A stretch of 50,291 nucleotides of DNA, taken from assembly GCF_001911425.1 (NCBI RefSeq), contig NZ_MPPL01000001.1, forward strand, positions 1,588,902 through 1,639,192, read 5' to 3'. The DNA comes from Mucilaginibacter polytrichastri (GTDB lineage: Bacteria; Bacteroidota; Bacteroidia; Sphingobacteriales; Sphingobacteriaceae). The position numbers and the translations under genes are program-made. The notes beneath the pieces are model-generated. The model saw only the letters and a list, made by a program, of their open reading frames with translations, did no database searches and was not told where the DNA came from. Numbering within the stretch: position 1 is the stretch's first letter; the number at the start of each line of letters is the position of its first letter. This document shows positions 25,600 to 33,543 of this stretch, in pieces.

Positions 25600-27147
25600 T
25601 TAGTGTGTATCGGCAACTGCTTTTTGCCCTTTTTTAAATGGTGCCAGGTAAAGTAATGGGATAGAGCACAGCAACACAATGCCCACTATCCAATAAGCAT
25701 CATCATAAGTAAGTAACATGCTTTGTTTGGTTACAATACCTTCCATGGCACTATAGGCCATTTTTGTAGCGTCTGATGCCGATTTGCCTTTGGCCATAAA
25801 GTTTTGAATAAGGCCATTAATCCGCTCGATAAAAACAGGGTTGTACTGATTAATGTGAGTTAGTAAATTGTTACGGTGTACTGCCTGGCGGATATGGATT
25901 AACGTGGTTAAACCGGCAATGCCGAACGAGCCGCCAAGTTGCCGCATCATATTGTTTAAGCCGGCTCCCTGGCCAATTTCTGCACCCGCTAAGCCACCAA
26001 TAGCCAGGGTGGTTAACGGTACAAAAAGAAGCGCCATGGCAACGCCGCGAATAAGAAGCGGCCAAAAGAAATCGTGGTTGCCTGTAGCCAGGGTAGAAGT
26101 GCTAAGCCACCACGAGAAAACGAAGAACAGGAGCATGCCCACGGTAGCCATAAATTGTGCTGGTACCCCTTTGTTAAGCATAACACCTACAAATGGCATC
26201 ATCACAATGGTAAATATACCTCCTGGTAAAAGTATGAGCCCAGTTTGCTGTGCCGAAAAGCCTAGCAATCCTTGTGCAAATACAGGGAAAACAAACTGCG
26301 ACCCATATAAACCTAAACCCAATACAAAAGAAGTGAGCATCCCGGCCGAAAAACTGCGGTGGCGCATAATTTTGAAGTTTACAATCGGGTAATCGGTGCT
26401 TAATTCGCGCCAAATAAATAGGAGCGTACCTACTACTGCCAATACCGTAAGCACAATAATATAACCTGTAGAAAACCAATCTTCATCTTCGCCTTTTTCT
26501 AATATGGTTTGCAGGCTGCCTATAGCTACAGCAAGCAGGCCTATACCCCACCAGTCGATAGGTTTGCCACGGCCATCGCTGGGTGTTGATTGTACAAACA
26601 TGTAGGTAAACGTTGCCGCTAAGGCGCCTATAGGCAGGTTTACATAAAATATCCAAGGCCATGAAAAGTTATCGGTAATGTAACCGCCGATGGTTGGGCC
26701 TATGGTAGGGCCAACTATGGCACCCAAGCCAAAGAGGGCAGTGGCTGTACCAATTTGTTCGCGCGGCCAGGTATCTAACAAAATGGCTTGTGCTGTAGAA
26801 ATGAGCCCGCCGCCTGCCATGCCCTGCAAAATGCGGAAGCCAACCAATTCTGACAGGCTGTGCGCATTACCACATAAGAAAGAGGCAATTGTGAAAATTA
26901 TGATGGAGGTTAAGAAGTAATTTTTACGCCCAAAAAAGCTTCCCAGCCAGCCCGACATAGGCAATATGATAACGTTTGCCACACTGTAACCTGTAACTAC
27001 CCAGGCGGCATCTGTGAGGGTGGCACCGAGGTTACCTTGAATTTGAGGGATAGATACATTTACGATAGTGGTATCAATAAGCTCGAGCAATGATGCTGTG
27101 ATAACTGTAATGGTGATAATCCATTTTTTGAATCCGGTTTCAGCCAT
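25600..27147 (-). CDS. MFS drug exporter of the DHA2 (14-TM, EmrB/QacA) family
   Basis: 515-aa inner-membrane proton antiporter with about 14 hydrophobic segments. Motif A-like loop LGSFFGRKNYFL lies after TM2, and the antiporter motif C region GAIVGPTIGPTIGGYI lies in TM5. The N-terminal ELIDTTIVNVSIPQI and the DxTIVNVA-like motif are typical of DHA2. No EmrA-type adaptor or TolC-type channel is adjacent, so it may work alone or with distant partners. It is the first gene of an operon with the TetR-type regulator, under a promoter packed with palindromes. Substrate unknown. Confidence 0.93.
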   Translation of the reverse strand: MAETGFKKWIITITVITASLLELIDTTIVNVSIPQIQGNLGATLTDAAWVVTGYSVANVIILPMSGWLGSFFGRKNYFLTSIIIFTIASFLCGNAHSLSELVGFRILQGMAGGGLISTAQAILLDTWPREQIGTATALFGLGAIVGPTIGPTIGGYITDNFSWPWIFYVNLPIGALAATFTYMFVQSTPSDGRGKPIDWWGIGLLAVAIGSLQTILEKGEDEDWFSTGYIIVLTVLAVVGTLLFIWRELSTDYPIVNFKIMRHRSFSAGMLTSFVLGLGLYGSQFVFPVFAQGLLGFSAQQTGLILLPGGIFTIVMMPFVGVMLNKGVPAQFMATVGMLLFFVFSWWLSTSTLATGNHDFFWPLLIRGVAMALLFVPLTTLAIGGLAGAEIGQGAGLNNMMRQLGGSFGIAGLTTLIHIRQAVHRNNLLTHINQYNPVFIERINGLIQNFMAKGKSASDATKMAYSAMEGIVTKQSMLLTYDDAYWIVGIVLLCSIPLLYLAPFKKGQKAVADTH

Positions 27148-27178
27148 GTTGTAATAATCTGAGTTGAATTAATAATTT

Positions 27179-27237
27179 GTCAATTGACGGGTCAAATTTA
27201 TTAATCAATTGATTAAAACAAATGTTTAAAACATTTG
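27179..27237 (-). promoter_or_regulatory. Exporter promoter with three palindromic operators
   Basis: On the minus strand a -33 TTTG (27219-27222) and a -7 box TAAATTTG (27193-27200) are spaced by 18 bases, matching the Bacteroidota promoter layout. Sixteen of those 18 bases are the perfect palindrome TTAATCAATTGATTAA (27201-27216). A second, CAAATGTTTAAAACATTTG (27219-27237), covers -33, and GTCAATTGAC (27179-27188) lies at the expected start site. These are good candidate sites for the TetR-type regulator of this operon. Binding is inference. From 27238 to 27368 nothing further is seen. Confidence 0.7.
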
Positions 27238-27368
27238 ATTGAAACAAGTTTACAATGCAATGATTTTGAGAAGACACAAAGATGAAAGGCGTTTAGAGAA
27301 CGCTATTTGGATAAAGTACTTTCGGAGAAAGATTAATATAGTTTTGTGAAAGCAGGTTAGATTACAGG

Positions 27369-27398
27369 AAAAAAAAAGCCTGATGTATAACATCAGGC
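27369..27398 (-). terminator. Intrinsic terminator of the M20 amidohydrolase gene
   Basis: Perfect 9-bp stem GCCTGATGT/ACATCAGGC with a 3-base loop, followed on the minus strand by a T-run. It lies 73 bases after the amidohydrolase stop. Confidence 0.85.
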
Positions 27399-27470
27399 CG
27401 GTTAATTTTATTCCGGGTTATTAGTCCGAAAAGTTTTGTCTTTTTTTAAAAATCTCAGGGAGCTTAATTC

Positions 27471-28940
27471 TTATTTTTTAGTGTCCCTGTAATCAAGTGG
27501 AGGTTTGCGGTCTCCTATCATGGCTTTGTATTGGAAACCCGGGCCTTTAGCCTGTTCAAATTCTGCTTTGGCTTTAACAATTAAATCGTTATCTGTCAAG
27601 AGGTCTATGCCGGTAAGGGCAATGGTTTTGGCAGCCACCATCATACCTTTAATGCCAATATCTGTGCCGCCGCACGATGTTGCCTGCCAGCTGTGCGGCG
27701 GTGTGCCGGGTACCCAGGTAGCTGCGCCTAAGCCAATGGTAGGCACTGTCCAGCTTACGTCGCCAACGTCAGACGATGCAGGGCCGAAACCCGGTTTATC
27801 AGGTAAAGCCTCAACCAATGCGGCCGATTCTACAGGAGGCACCTTGTAATTGAACGAGCTTTGGATCTTTTTGGCAAATTCTACCTCTTTAGGGGTATAA
27901 CTTACACCACCCACCATATCCAAATCTTTTTGCATGGCTATGGCCAGGGTTTTATTGGGGAGAATATCGTAATCGCCGTCAATCAGTTCGTACTCCATGC
28001 GGGTACCTGTACCTAGGGCAGCGCCTTTGGCGGCGTTGATCACACGGTCAAACAGTTGTTTATCTACATCGCGGTTATAATGGCGGATCATGTAGAACGA
28101 TTCGGCATAATCGGGCACCACGTTGGGTGCCTTGCCGCCGTCGGTAATAATGTAATGGATGCGGGCATCAGATGGTATATGCTCACGCATCATATTTACC
28201 ATATAATCCATTGATTCTACAGCGTCTAAAGCAGAGCGGCCTTTATCCGGCGCAGCCGCAGCATGTGCTGCCAGGCCATAAAACCTGAATTTGGCCGATG
28301 TTACCGCCATGGTAGTGGCATACTCTACACTGTTTTCTGACGATGGGTGCCAGTGCAGTACCACATCAACATCATTAAACAAACCGGCGCGTACCATATA
28401 AACCTTGCCGCCGCCGCCTTCTTCGGCCGGGCAGCCGTATACTTTAATGGTGCCTTTAAGGTGTTTTTCTGCCATTAGTTTTTTCATTTCGATACCCGCA
28501 GCAACCGAGGCCGTGCCAAACAGGTGGTGGCCGCAGCCATGGCCCGAGTCTTTACCTTTCAGCATTGTTTTCTGCGGAACAGAATCCTGCCCCAAACCGG
28601 GCAGGGCATCAAATTCGGCCAGGATACCGATTACCGGTTTGCCGCTGCCATAAGTTGCCACAAATGCCGTTGGGATATCGGCCACACCAGCCTGCACTTC
28701 AAAGCCGCTTTCTTTAAGTGTGTTTTGCAGCAGGGCCGAGCTTTTGTATTCTTTGTAGCCAACCTCGGCATAATCCCAGATCTGGAGGGCTACTTTTTTG
28801 TAATCGCCATATTTAGCCTGTATATCGGCCATGGCCTGCTTTTTATACTTTACTTTGTCGGCCGTTTTTTGAGCCATAGCACCGTAGTTGCCTGCCATTA
28901 GCGCGGCAAGCAATAAAATTTTAGGGGTTAATTGGGGCAT
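27471..28940 (-). CDS. Secreted M20-family amidohydrolase (AbgB-like)
   Basis: 489-aa zinc amidohydrolase of the peptidase M20D type, related to aminobenzoyl-glutamate and aminoacyl hydrolases. A signal peptide (MPQLTPKILLLAALMAG..AMAQ) implies periplasmic location. Metal-site motifs: GILAEFDALPGLGQ, GHGCGHHLFG, YGCPAEEGGGGK (catalytic Glu pair) and VVLHWHPS. The dimerisation lid follows (AAHAAAAPDKGRSALDAV), and the last His is in TPPHSWQAT. The substrate may be an N-acyl amino acid or peptide, not predictable. It is divergent from the next gene and has its own terminator. Confidence 0.9.
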   Translation of the reverse strand: MPQLTPKILLLAALMAGNYGAMAQKTADKVKYKKQAMADIQAKYGDYKKVALQIWDYAEVGYKEYKSSALLQNTLKESGFEVQAGVADIPTAFVATYGSGKPVIGILAEFDALPGLGQDSVPQKTMLKGKDSGHGCGHHLFGTASVAAGIEMKKLMAEKHLKGTIKVYGCPAEEGGGGKVYMVRAGLFNDVDVVLHWHPSSENSVEYATTMAVTSAKFRFYGLAAHAAAAPDKGRSALDAVESMDYMVNMMREHIPSDARIHYIITDGGKAPNVVPDYAESFYMIRHYNRDVDKQLFDRVINAAKGAALGTGTRMEYELIDGDYDILPNKTLAIAMQKDLDMVGGVSYTPKEVEFAKKIQSSFNYKVPPVESAALVEALPDKPGFGPASSDVGDVSWTVPTIGLGAATWVPGTPPHSWQATSCGGTDIGIKGMMVAAKTIALTGIDLLTDNDLIVKAKAEFEQAKGPGFQYKAMIGDRKPPLDYRDTKK

Positions 28941-29048
28941 AGTTTAATTGTGGTCAATTAGTGATGTTAGTTGGACACAATATATTAAAAACGACCCTAA
29001 AATCCTACAGATGATTGCTTTGCAGTTATTAAATTATTATAATCGTAA

Positions 29049-30278
29049 ATGGCCCGCATTAAAACCTATCCAACTTTATTAATTATCATTTTTACCCTTG
29101 TTTTCTTATCAATTCGGCCGTTGATGGCTCAGGACAGGAATAGGATCAGCGGGACTGTTTTATCTGCCGAAGGCGCCATGCCTGTTGATGGTGTAACGAT
29201 AGCATGGCTTAATAAAGGTATTGGATCGATAACCAATAGTGAGGGGCATTTTATTATTGTTTTAACTGCATCATATGCGGGTACAGATAGCCTCACATTT
29301 TCGTGCATCGGTTACAGCACAGAAAAGTTTAGCATTGGCACAGCCATCGGTACAAACGGCCTTGTGGTTAAGCTAAAGCCCCTAGTTGAAAACCTGAAAG
29401 AGGTTGTGGTACGCCCGCTTAGCTTAAAGCAGTTGTTGGATAGCATTACGCAGCACAATAACGAAGCTTTTGCATCGCCCATAAAAATGAATGGCTATTA
29501 CCGCGAACTGGTGTTTACCAATGATAAATGCACAGAATTTTCTGATGCTATATGCGCGTACTTTTTCGACCGCGTGACCCAACCCGATGGACAGCTGAAA
29601 ATTATAGCATCGCGTTGCCGTAAAGAGACTAAAGAAAACAAGGATAAGGATAATATGGAGGTTTATAAAGACTCGAAGATTAACCCTAACCAAGCCTTTA
29701 GCTATGCGATGTTAACGGGGATGATTGAAAAATATTTCCCCGAAAAAAGCCTTGCCGACTATCAATACACCATGCAGCAACAGGGTTCTGAGCAGGATTT
29801 GAAAATTGTGATCCTGCCAAAAACAGATACAGGAGAGGCGTTTTACCAATTAACCTTGATGCTGAAGGGCGACTTTACCCTGAAATCATATCGGCTTGAG
29901 ATTCCGGAAAGGTTATTGGGGCAGGTTAAAGAGAAAAGTTTGCTGGGGATACACATTAAGGTGGTTAAGAATTTAATTGAGGTTAATTATTTATCAATTG
30001 CCGGGCATATTTATCCGGGCTATTATTCGGTCAGGAAATTAACCAAACTCTGGGGCAAATTTCTGGGCACAACCATTAACCAGCTAAAGGAAGAAAAAAG
30101 CGAGTTTGTTACCGGCAATGTAGTATTAAACAGCAGCGCATTTACCAAGGCAGATGTATATAAAAAAGGTAACCTGTGCAGTAACGGCACCGCTATTAAT
30201 GATGACCTGCTGAAGAATTATACCATTATTAAACCAACCATGAAAGATAGTGTTGCCATTAGCGCATTAGGCAATTAA
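29049..30278 (+). CDS. Exported carboxypeptidase-regulatory-domain protein, unknown function
   Basis: 409-aa exported protein: signal peptide ending RPLMAQ, then a carboxypeptidase-regulatory-like beta-sandwich (about 30-120; ISGTVLSAEGAMPVDGVTIAW, GSITNSEGHFII) as found at the N-terminus of TonB receptors and many Bacteroidota surface proteins. The remaining about 290 residues are a mixed alpha/beta domain (KQLLDSITQHNNEAFASPIKMNGYYRE), a pattern common in this phylum but without known function. No TonB barrel follows, so it is not a truncated SusC: the region after the sandwich lacks plug features. Monocistronic, divergent from the amidohydrolase. Confidence 0.8.
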   Translation: MARIKTYPTLLIIIFTLVFLSIRPLMAQDRNRISGTVLSAEGAMPVDGVTIAWLNKGIGSITNSEGHFIIVLTASYAGTDSLTFSCIGYSTEKFSIGTAIGTNGLVVKLKPLVENLKEVVVRPLSLKQLLDSITQHNNEAFASPIKMNGYYRELVFTNDKCTEFSDAICAYFFDRVTQPDGQLKIIASRCRKETKENKDKDNMEVYKDSKINPNQAFSYAMLTGMIEKYFPEKSLADYQYTMQQQGSEQDLKIVILPKTDTGEAFYQLTLMLKGDFTLKSYRLEIPERLLGQVKEKSLLGIHIKVVKNLIEVNYLSIAGHIYPGYYSVRKLTKLWGKFLGTTINQLKEEKSEFVTGNVVLNSSAFTKADVYKKGNLCSNGTAINDDLLKNYTIIKPTMKDSVAISALGN

Positions 30279-30347
30279 CCGCTTGTTAATTAAATAGGGA
30301 GTGTGCCAAGTTGTTTGATGAGTTGTATTTGATATATTTATAATTAT

Positions 30348-31130
30348 ATGATAACAGACATTGAAGAAGAGTTGAAAATTCTGGAAAATTCTGTACGTGA
30401 CATTTTAAATCTTGTACTATTCAATAAGCATGGTACAAACTGGGAGGATTTTCTAAAGATATCTCCGGATAGAGTGGAAAACTGGAAAAAGAGAAAGGAT
30501 GTTGAAATCGCCAGGTTTAAGGGTGTAGCTCTTGAAACAAGACTGCTTTATTATTCTGATTTTTACGATTTGAAAAATATTATTGATAAACATTGGGATG
30601 ATGGATTGGTAAATGTTTTTCAAGAAAAAAAATCAACTCTATTATTTTTGGAAGAAGCTGAAAAGTTTAGAGATCCTAATGCCCATAGAAGAGAATTGTT
30701 TGAATATCAGAAGCATCTAATAAAGGGTATATCTGGCGAATTAAGAATTAGAATCATGAAATTTCGAGGTAAAAGACAAAATCCTGACGGTTTTTTTCCA
30801 GTCATTGAAGCTGTTAAAGACAGTTTAGGAAATGGTGCTTCAAATACCGTGTATGCACAGCAAATTATAACAAATCAAATTATAAAGGTTGGTGACTCAA
30901 TAGAAATAATTGGTTATTCATCAGATCCATTAGGTGGAGATATTGAGTACAGTATTGAAAGAATTGGTAAAAAGAATTGGAGTTTAGAAAACAAAAAAGT
31001 AATAAATTTCACTGTAAGCGACATTGGGAAGGCCTGTGATATTCAAGTTATGGTCAGAAGTAAACGCGATTATCATGCTTATAGTAGTTTTGACGACTAT
31101 GTTGATTTTCGATATTTAGTTATTCCGTAA
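30348..31130 (+). CDS. Orphan AT-rich gene, unknown two-part protein
   Basis: 260-aa protein with no signal peptide. The N-terminal ~165 residues are helical and contain REL/RDPNAHRREL (about 117-127), resembling an R-x4-6-H HEPN-like motif. The C-terminal ~85 residues look like a beta-sandwich (IIKVGDSIEIIGYSSDPLGGDIEY..). No family is recognised with confidence. The gene is strikingly AT-rich (AAA, ATT, GAA codons) compared with its neighbours, stands alone between unrelated genes and has its own terminator, all signs of acquisition by transfer. A defence-related role is possible but unsupported beyond the HEPN-like hint. Confidence 0.75.
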   Translation: MITDIEEELKILENSVRDILNLVLFNKHGTNWEDFLKISPDRVENWKKRKDVEIARFKGVALETRLLYYSDFYDLKNIIDKHWDDGLVNVFQEKKSTLLFLEEAEKFRDPNAHRRELFEYQKHLIKGISGELRIRIMKFRGKRQNPDGFFPVIEAVKDSLGNGASNTVYAQQIITNQIIKVGDSIEIIGYSSDPLGGDIEYSIERIGKKNWSLENKKVINFTVSDIGKACDIQVMVRSKRDYHAYSSFDDYVDFRYLVIP

Positions 31131-31164
31131 TGATAATTTTCGCTTCCTAAATATTTCAACACAT

Positions 31165-31197
31165 AAAAGGCCTGCAGTCTAAAAACTACAGGCCTTT
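31165..31197. terminator. Intrinsic terminator after the AT-rich orphan
   Basis: Arms AAAGGCCTGcAGT and ACTaCAGGCCTTT with an A-rich loop. It lies between convergent genes (30348-31130 and ohr), so it may serve both. Confidence 0.75.
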
Positions 31198-31229
31198 CAA
31201 ATTCAGGATCCTAAGACCTCGAAATATTA

Positions 31230-31673
31230 TTAAAATTCTGTAGCAGGTACAGTAGTGGTAGTTAAAGTAACCTCTACATTACCACGGGTTGCGTTAGAGT
31301 AGGGGCAAACCTGGTGTGCTTTTTCTACTAACAGGGCTGCATCGGCTTTTTCAACGCCGGGGATGTTTACCTCTAAAGTAACTACCAGGCCAAAACCACC
31401 GGTTTCGTTTGCGCCTATGCCTACATGGGCTCTAACTGCGGTATCGGTGATGTTTAATTTGGCATTTTTAATCACCAGGTTTAATGCGCTATCAAAACAA
31501 GCGGCATAACCTGCGGCAAATAATTGCTCGGGGTTGGTGTATGCACCGCCGGTGCCGCCTAGTTCTTTCGGCATTCTAACTTCTAAATTCAAAACGTTAT
31601 CAGATGATGATACGTGTCCGTTTCTGCCGCCTGTTGCGGTTGCTGCTGCGGTATAAAGTGCTTTTACTGACAT
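31230..31673 (-). CDS. ohr: Organic hydroperoxide resistance protein (Ohr)
   Basis: Thiol peroxidase of the OsmC/Ohr family that reduces organic hydroperoxides using lipoyl proteins. 147 aa, with peroxidatic C59 in FAAGYAACFDSAL and resolving C123 in HQVCPYSNATRGN, both in the Ohr-specific context; R17 in GGRNGH matches the conserved arginine. It follows the MarR-type regulator by 16 bases on the same strand, so the pair is an ohrR-ohr operon induced by peroxides. Confidence 0.95.
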   Translation of the reverse strand: MSVKALYTAAATATGGRNGHVSSSDNVLNLEVRMPKELGGTGGAYTNPEQLFAAGYAACFDSALNLVIKNAKLNITDTAVRAHVGIGANETGGFGLVVTLEVNIPGVEKADAALLVEKAHQVCPYSNATRGNVEVTLTTTTVPATEF

Positions 31674-31689
31674 GATATTTATTTATTAA

Positions 31690-32130
31690 TTAATTGTTAT
31701 TTATGGTTGTTTCTGTTTTGGTAAGCAGTTTAGTAAGGGTATCCTTAAAGGCCAGTAATTCATGGTCGCCCAAGGGGATGTGGCAGCGGAATGCATTTGG
31801 GATATGTGCTGCTTTAGTTTTTAAATCAAGGCCGGTTTGGGTTAAAGTCACCAGCACCACACGTTCGTCTCCAGCACTTCGGGTGCGTTTCAGCAATTGT
31901 TTTTCCTGCATCCTTTTCAGCAGTGGAGTAAGCGTGCCCGAATCGAGGAGTAGCTTAGCACCGATATCTTTTACAGATAATTCCCGGTGCTCCCACAATA
32001 CCATCATTACCAGGTACTGCGGGTAAGTTAAATTTAATTCATCCAGAAGCGGCTGGTATACGGCTGTCATCATCCGCGATAGCGCATATAATGGGAAACA
32101 AACCTGGTTTTCTAACTTTAAAAGATCCAT
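31690..32130 (-). CDS. ohrR: Peroxide-sensing MarR-family repressor OhrR
   Basis: 146-aa winged-helix regulator. C11 in LENQVCFPLYALSR occupies the position of the redox-sensing cysteine of OhrR (C15 in B. subtilis). LTYPQYLVMMVLWEHRELSVKDIGAKLLLDSGTLTPLLKRM carries the Tyr residue and the DNA-binding helices, and the wing has SAGDERVVLVTLT. Oxidation of the cysteine should release the repressor and induce ohr. Only the N-terminal cysteine and C115 are seen, so the 1-Cys or 2-Cys mechanism cannot be assigned with certainty. It lies first in the operon with ohr. Confidence 0.92.
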   Translation of the reverse strand: MDLLKLENQVCFPLYALSRMMTAVYQPLLDELNLTYPQYLVMMVLWEHRELSVKDIGAKLLLDSGTLTPLLKRMQEKQLLKRTRSAGDERVVLVTLTQTGLDLKTKAAHIPNAFRCHIPLGDHELLAFKDTLTKLLTKTETTINNN

Positions 32131-32150
32131 TGCTGAACTGATTATGGGTA

Positions 32151-32192
32151 CAAATATATGTTGTATAAAATTAAATTGTATGCAATTTAATT
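32151..32192 (-). promoter_or_regulatory. ohrR-ohr promoter and candidate OhrR operator
   Basis: On the minus strand a -7 box TATATTTG (32151-32158) matches TAnnTTTG exactly. Upstream, at 32169-32192, a perfect inverted repeat has arms AATTAAATTG and CAATTTAATT around a 4-base centre, similar in style to the A/T-rich OhrR operators. It would cover the -33 region. Regulation is inference from position. Confidence 0.6.
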
Positions 32193-32243
32193 AAGATGAC
32201 TTTGAGGAAATAATTGATTTGGCTGGAATAGAAAAATTAGGGT

Positions 32244-32274
32244 AAAAAAAAGCCTGTGGCCGGAGACAACAGGC
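32244..32274 (-). terminator. Intrinsic terminator of the 104-aa gene
   Basis: Stem GCCTGT/ACAGGC (32252-32274) followed on the minus strand by a T-run (32244-32251), just past the 32305 stop. Confidence 0.7.
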
Positions 32275-32304
32275 CTATTCTGCCATAGTAATGGGTATTA
32301 ATGG

Positions 32305-32619
32305 TTACAAATCTTTACGGTCTTTCAGTGCCTTTACCATATCGTCGCTCAATTGGTCGCTGTACATGCCATAGCCATTAACCAGCGTGCCTTTGGTTGC
32401 GCCATCGATAGATGATATCGCGTAAACCACCGCTTCGTCATCCGGGTTCGATTCGCCTTCGAAACGGAAGTGCCTGTCTACTACAAAATGTTCGGGGTGT
32501 AATTTTACTTCGGTGCCGGCACAAGCAATGCAATCGCCGCCGCTTAGGTTAAAATCTTCTGTGTAGCCTTCCGCTTTTAATTTATTGATGATCTCCGAAA
32601 GTGTGGTCATTGGTTCCAT
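32305..32619 (-). CDS. Small conserved Bacteroidota protein (often mislabelled PRPP synthetase)
   Basis: 104-aa soluble protein from the ATG at 32619 (MEPMTTLSEI). The pattern LSEIINKLKAEGYTEDFNL, a C-x2-C pair (DCIACAG), HPEHFVVDRHFRFEGESNPDDEAVVYAIS and LVNGYGMYSD is that of a small family widespread in Bacteroidota, commonly labelled phosphoribosylpyrophosphate synthetase in databases. No PRPP-binding motif is present and it is a third of the usual size, so that label should not be trusted. The upstream in-frame extension to 32679 is less likely. Function unknown. Confidence 0.75.
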   Translation of the reverse strand: MEPMTTLSEIINKLKAEGYTEDFNLSGGDCIACAGTEVKLHPEHFVVDRHFRFEGESNPDDEAVVYAISSIDGATKGTLVNGYGMYSDQLSDDMVKALKDRKDL

Positions 32620-32901
32620 AGTAGTGTGTTTGGTTATTTGCAGATAAAACCCCAAGATACAGCTTAAAATGGTTGCCACAAAAAGAGGCAGCTAAAAAGA
32701 CCTGCACCATACAATTACTGTAGATGCAGACCAAAATAAGCATATCCTGTAGTTTAAGTGCCTTATTTAGAATGCTGCTATATAACAAATAATGCCTTTG
32801 ATTACCAAACAAGTATGCTTTAAGGGAGGTATCTTAGTAGGGCAATTATATCTGTTGGCAAAAACATTTTCATTGCTATTACATACCTAATATTGAAAAA
32901 C

Positions 32902-33543
32902 ATGTCCGGAAAAAAGCCATGCACACCGCCCGAAAGCGAGCGCATTTCAAATGGAACGCGCCGCGATTTTATCAAAAAATCGTCGCTGATAACCGCTGTT
33001 GCCTTAGCGCCGGGTACGGTTGTTAAAGCCGCAGAAAACCAGTGGGATGAAAGGGTTGCCGGGGTGTTCGAAAAAATATCATTACACGTTGATGTTAACG
33101 GCGTTAAACATAATTTACTGGTAGAACCCCGCGTAACGCTGCTTGATCTGCTGCGCGAAGAACTGGGTTTAACCGGCACCAAAAAAGGCTGCGACCGTGG
33201 GCAATGCGGCGCTTGCACGGTGCATGTTAATGGCGTACGGGTAAACTCGTGTTTAAGCCTGGCGGTAACCAATGATGGTAAAAAGATAACCACGATAGAA
33301 GGCTTGGCCAATGGCGAAGATCTGCACCCTATGCAGGAAGCATTTATTAAGCACGATGGCTTTCAGTGCGGGTATTGCACTTCGGGGCAAATCATGTCGG
33401 CAGTGGCATTGATCAAAGAGGGGCATGCCAATTCAGAACTGGAGATCAGGGAGTTTATGAGCGGTAATATTTGCCGTTGCGGCGCTTACCCTAATATTGT
33501 AAATGCCATACAGGAAGTTAAGAACGGAGGACAGCCATCATGA
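32902..33543 (+). CDS. Periplasmic aldehyde oxidoreductase, [2Fe-2S] subunit (PaoA-like)
   Basis: Small iron-sulfur subunit of a molybdenum hydroxylase. A twin-arginine signal (R20R21 in TRRDFIKK) implies folded Tat export. The first [2Fe-2S] cluster ligands are in GCDRGQCGACTVHVNG plus a later Cys (VNSCLSL); the second are in FQCGYCTSGQIM and CRCGAYPNI. The start is ATG at 32902 (213 aa) rather than TTG at 32893. It resembles E. coli PaoA (YagT). It overlaps the next gene by 4 bases (ATGA). No exact symbol is used because substrate is unknown. Confidence 0.92.
   Translation: MSGKKPCTPPESERISNGTRRDFIKKSSLITAVALAPGTVVKAAENQWDERVAGVFEKISLHVDVNGVKHNLLVEPRVTLLDLLREELGLTGTKKGCDRGQCGACTVHVNGVRVNSCLSLAVTNDGKKITTIEGLANGEDLHPMQEAFIKHDGFQCGYCTSGQIMSAVALIKEGHANSELEIREFMSGNICRCGAYPNIVNAIQEVKNGGQPS

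Noticed and set aside
32893..32901. TTG start for the [2Fe-2S] subunit
   Set aside because: The ATG at 32902 leaves the Tat signal at a normal distance from the N-terminus, so the extra three residues are not needed.
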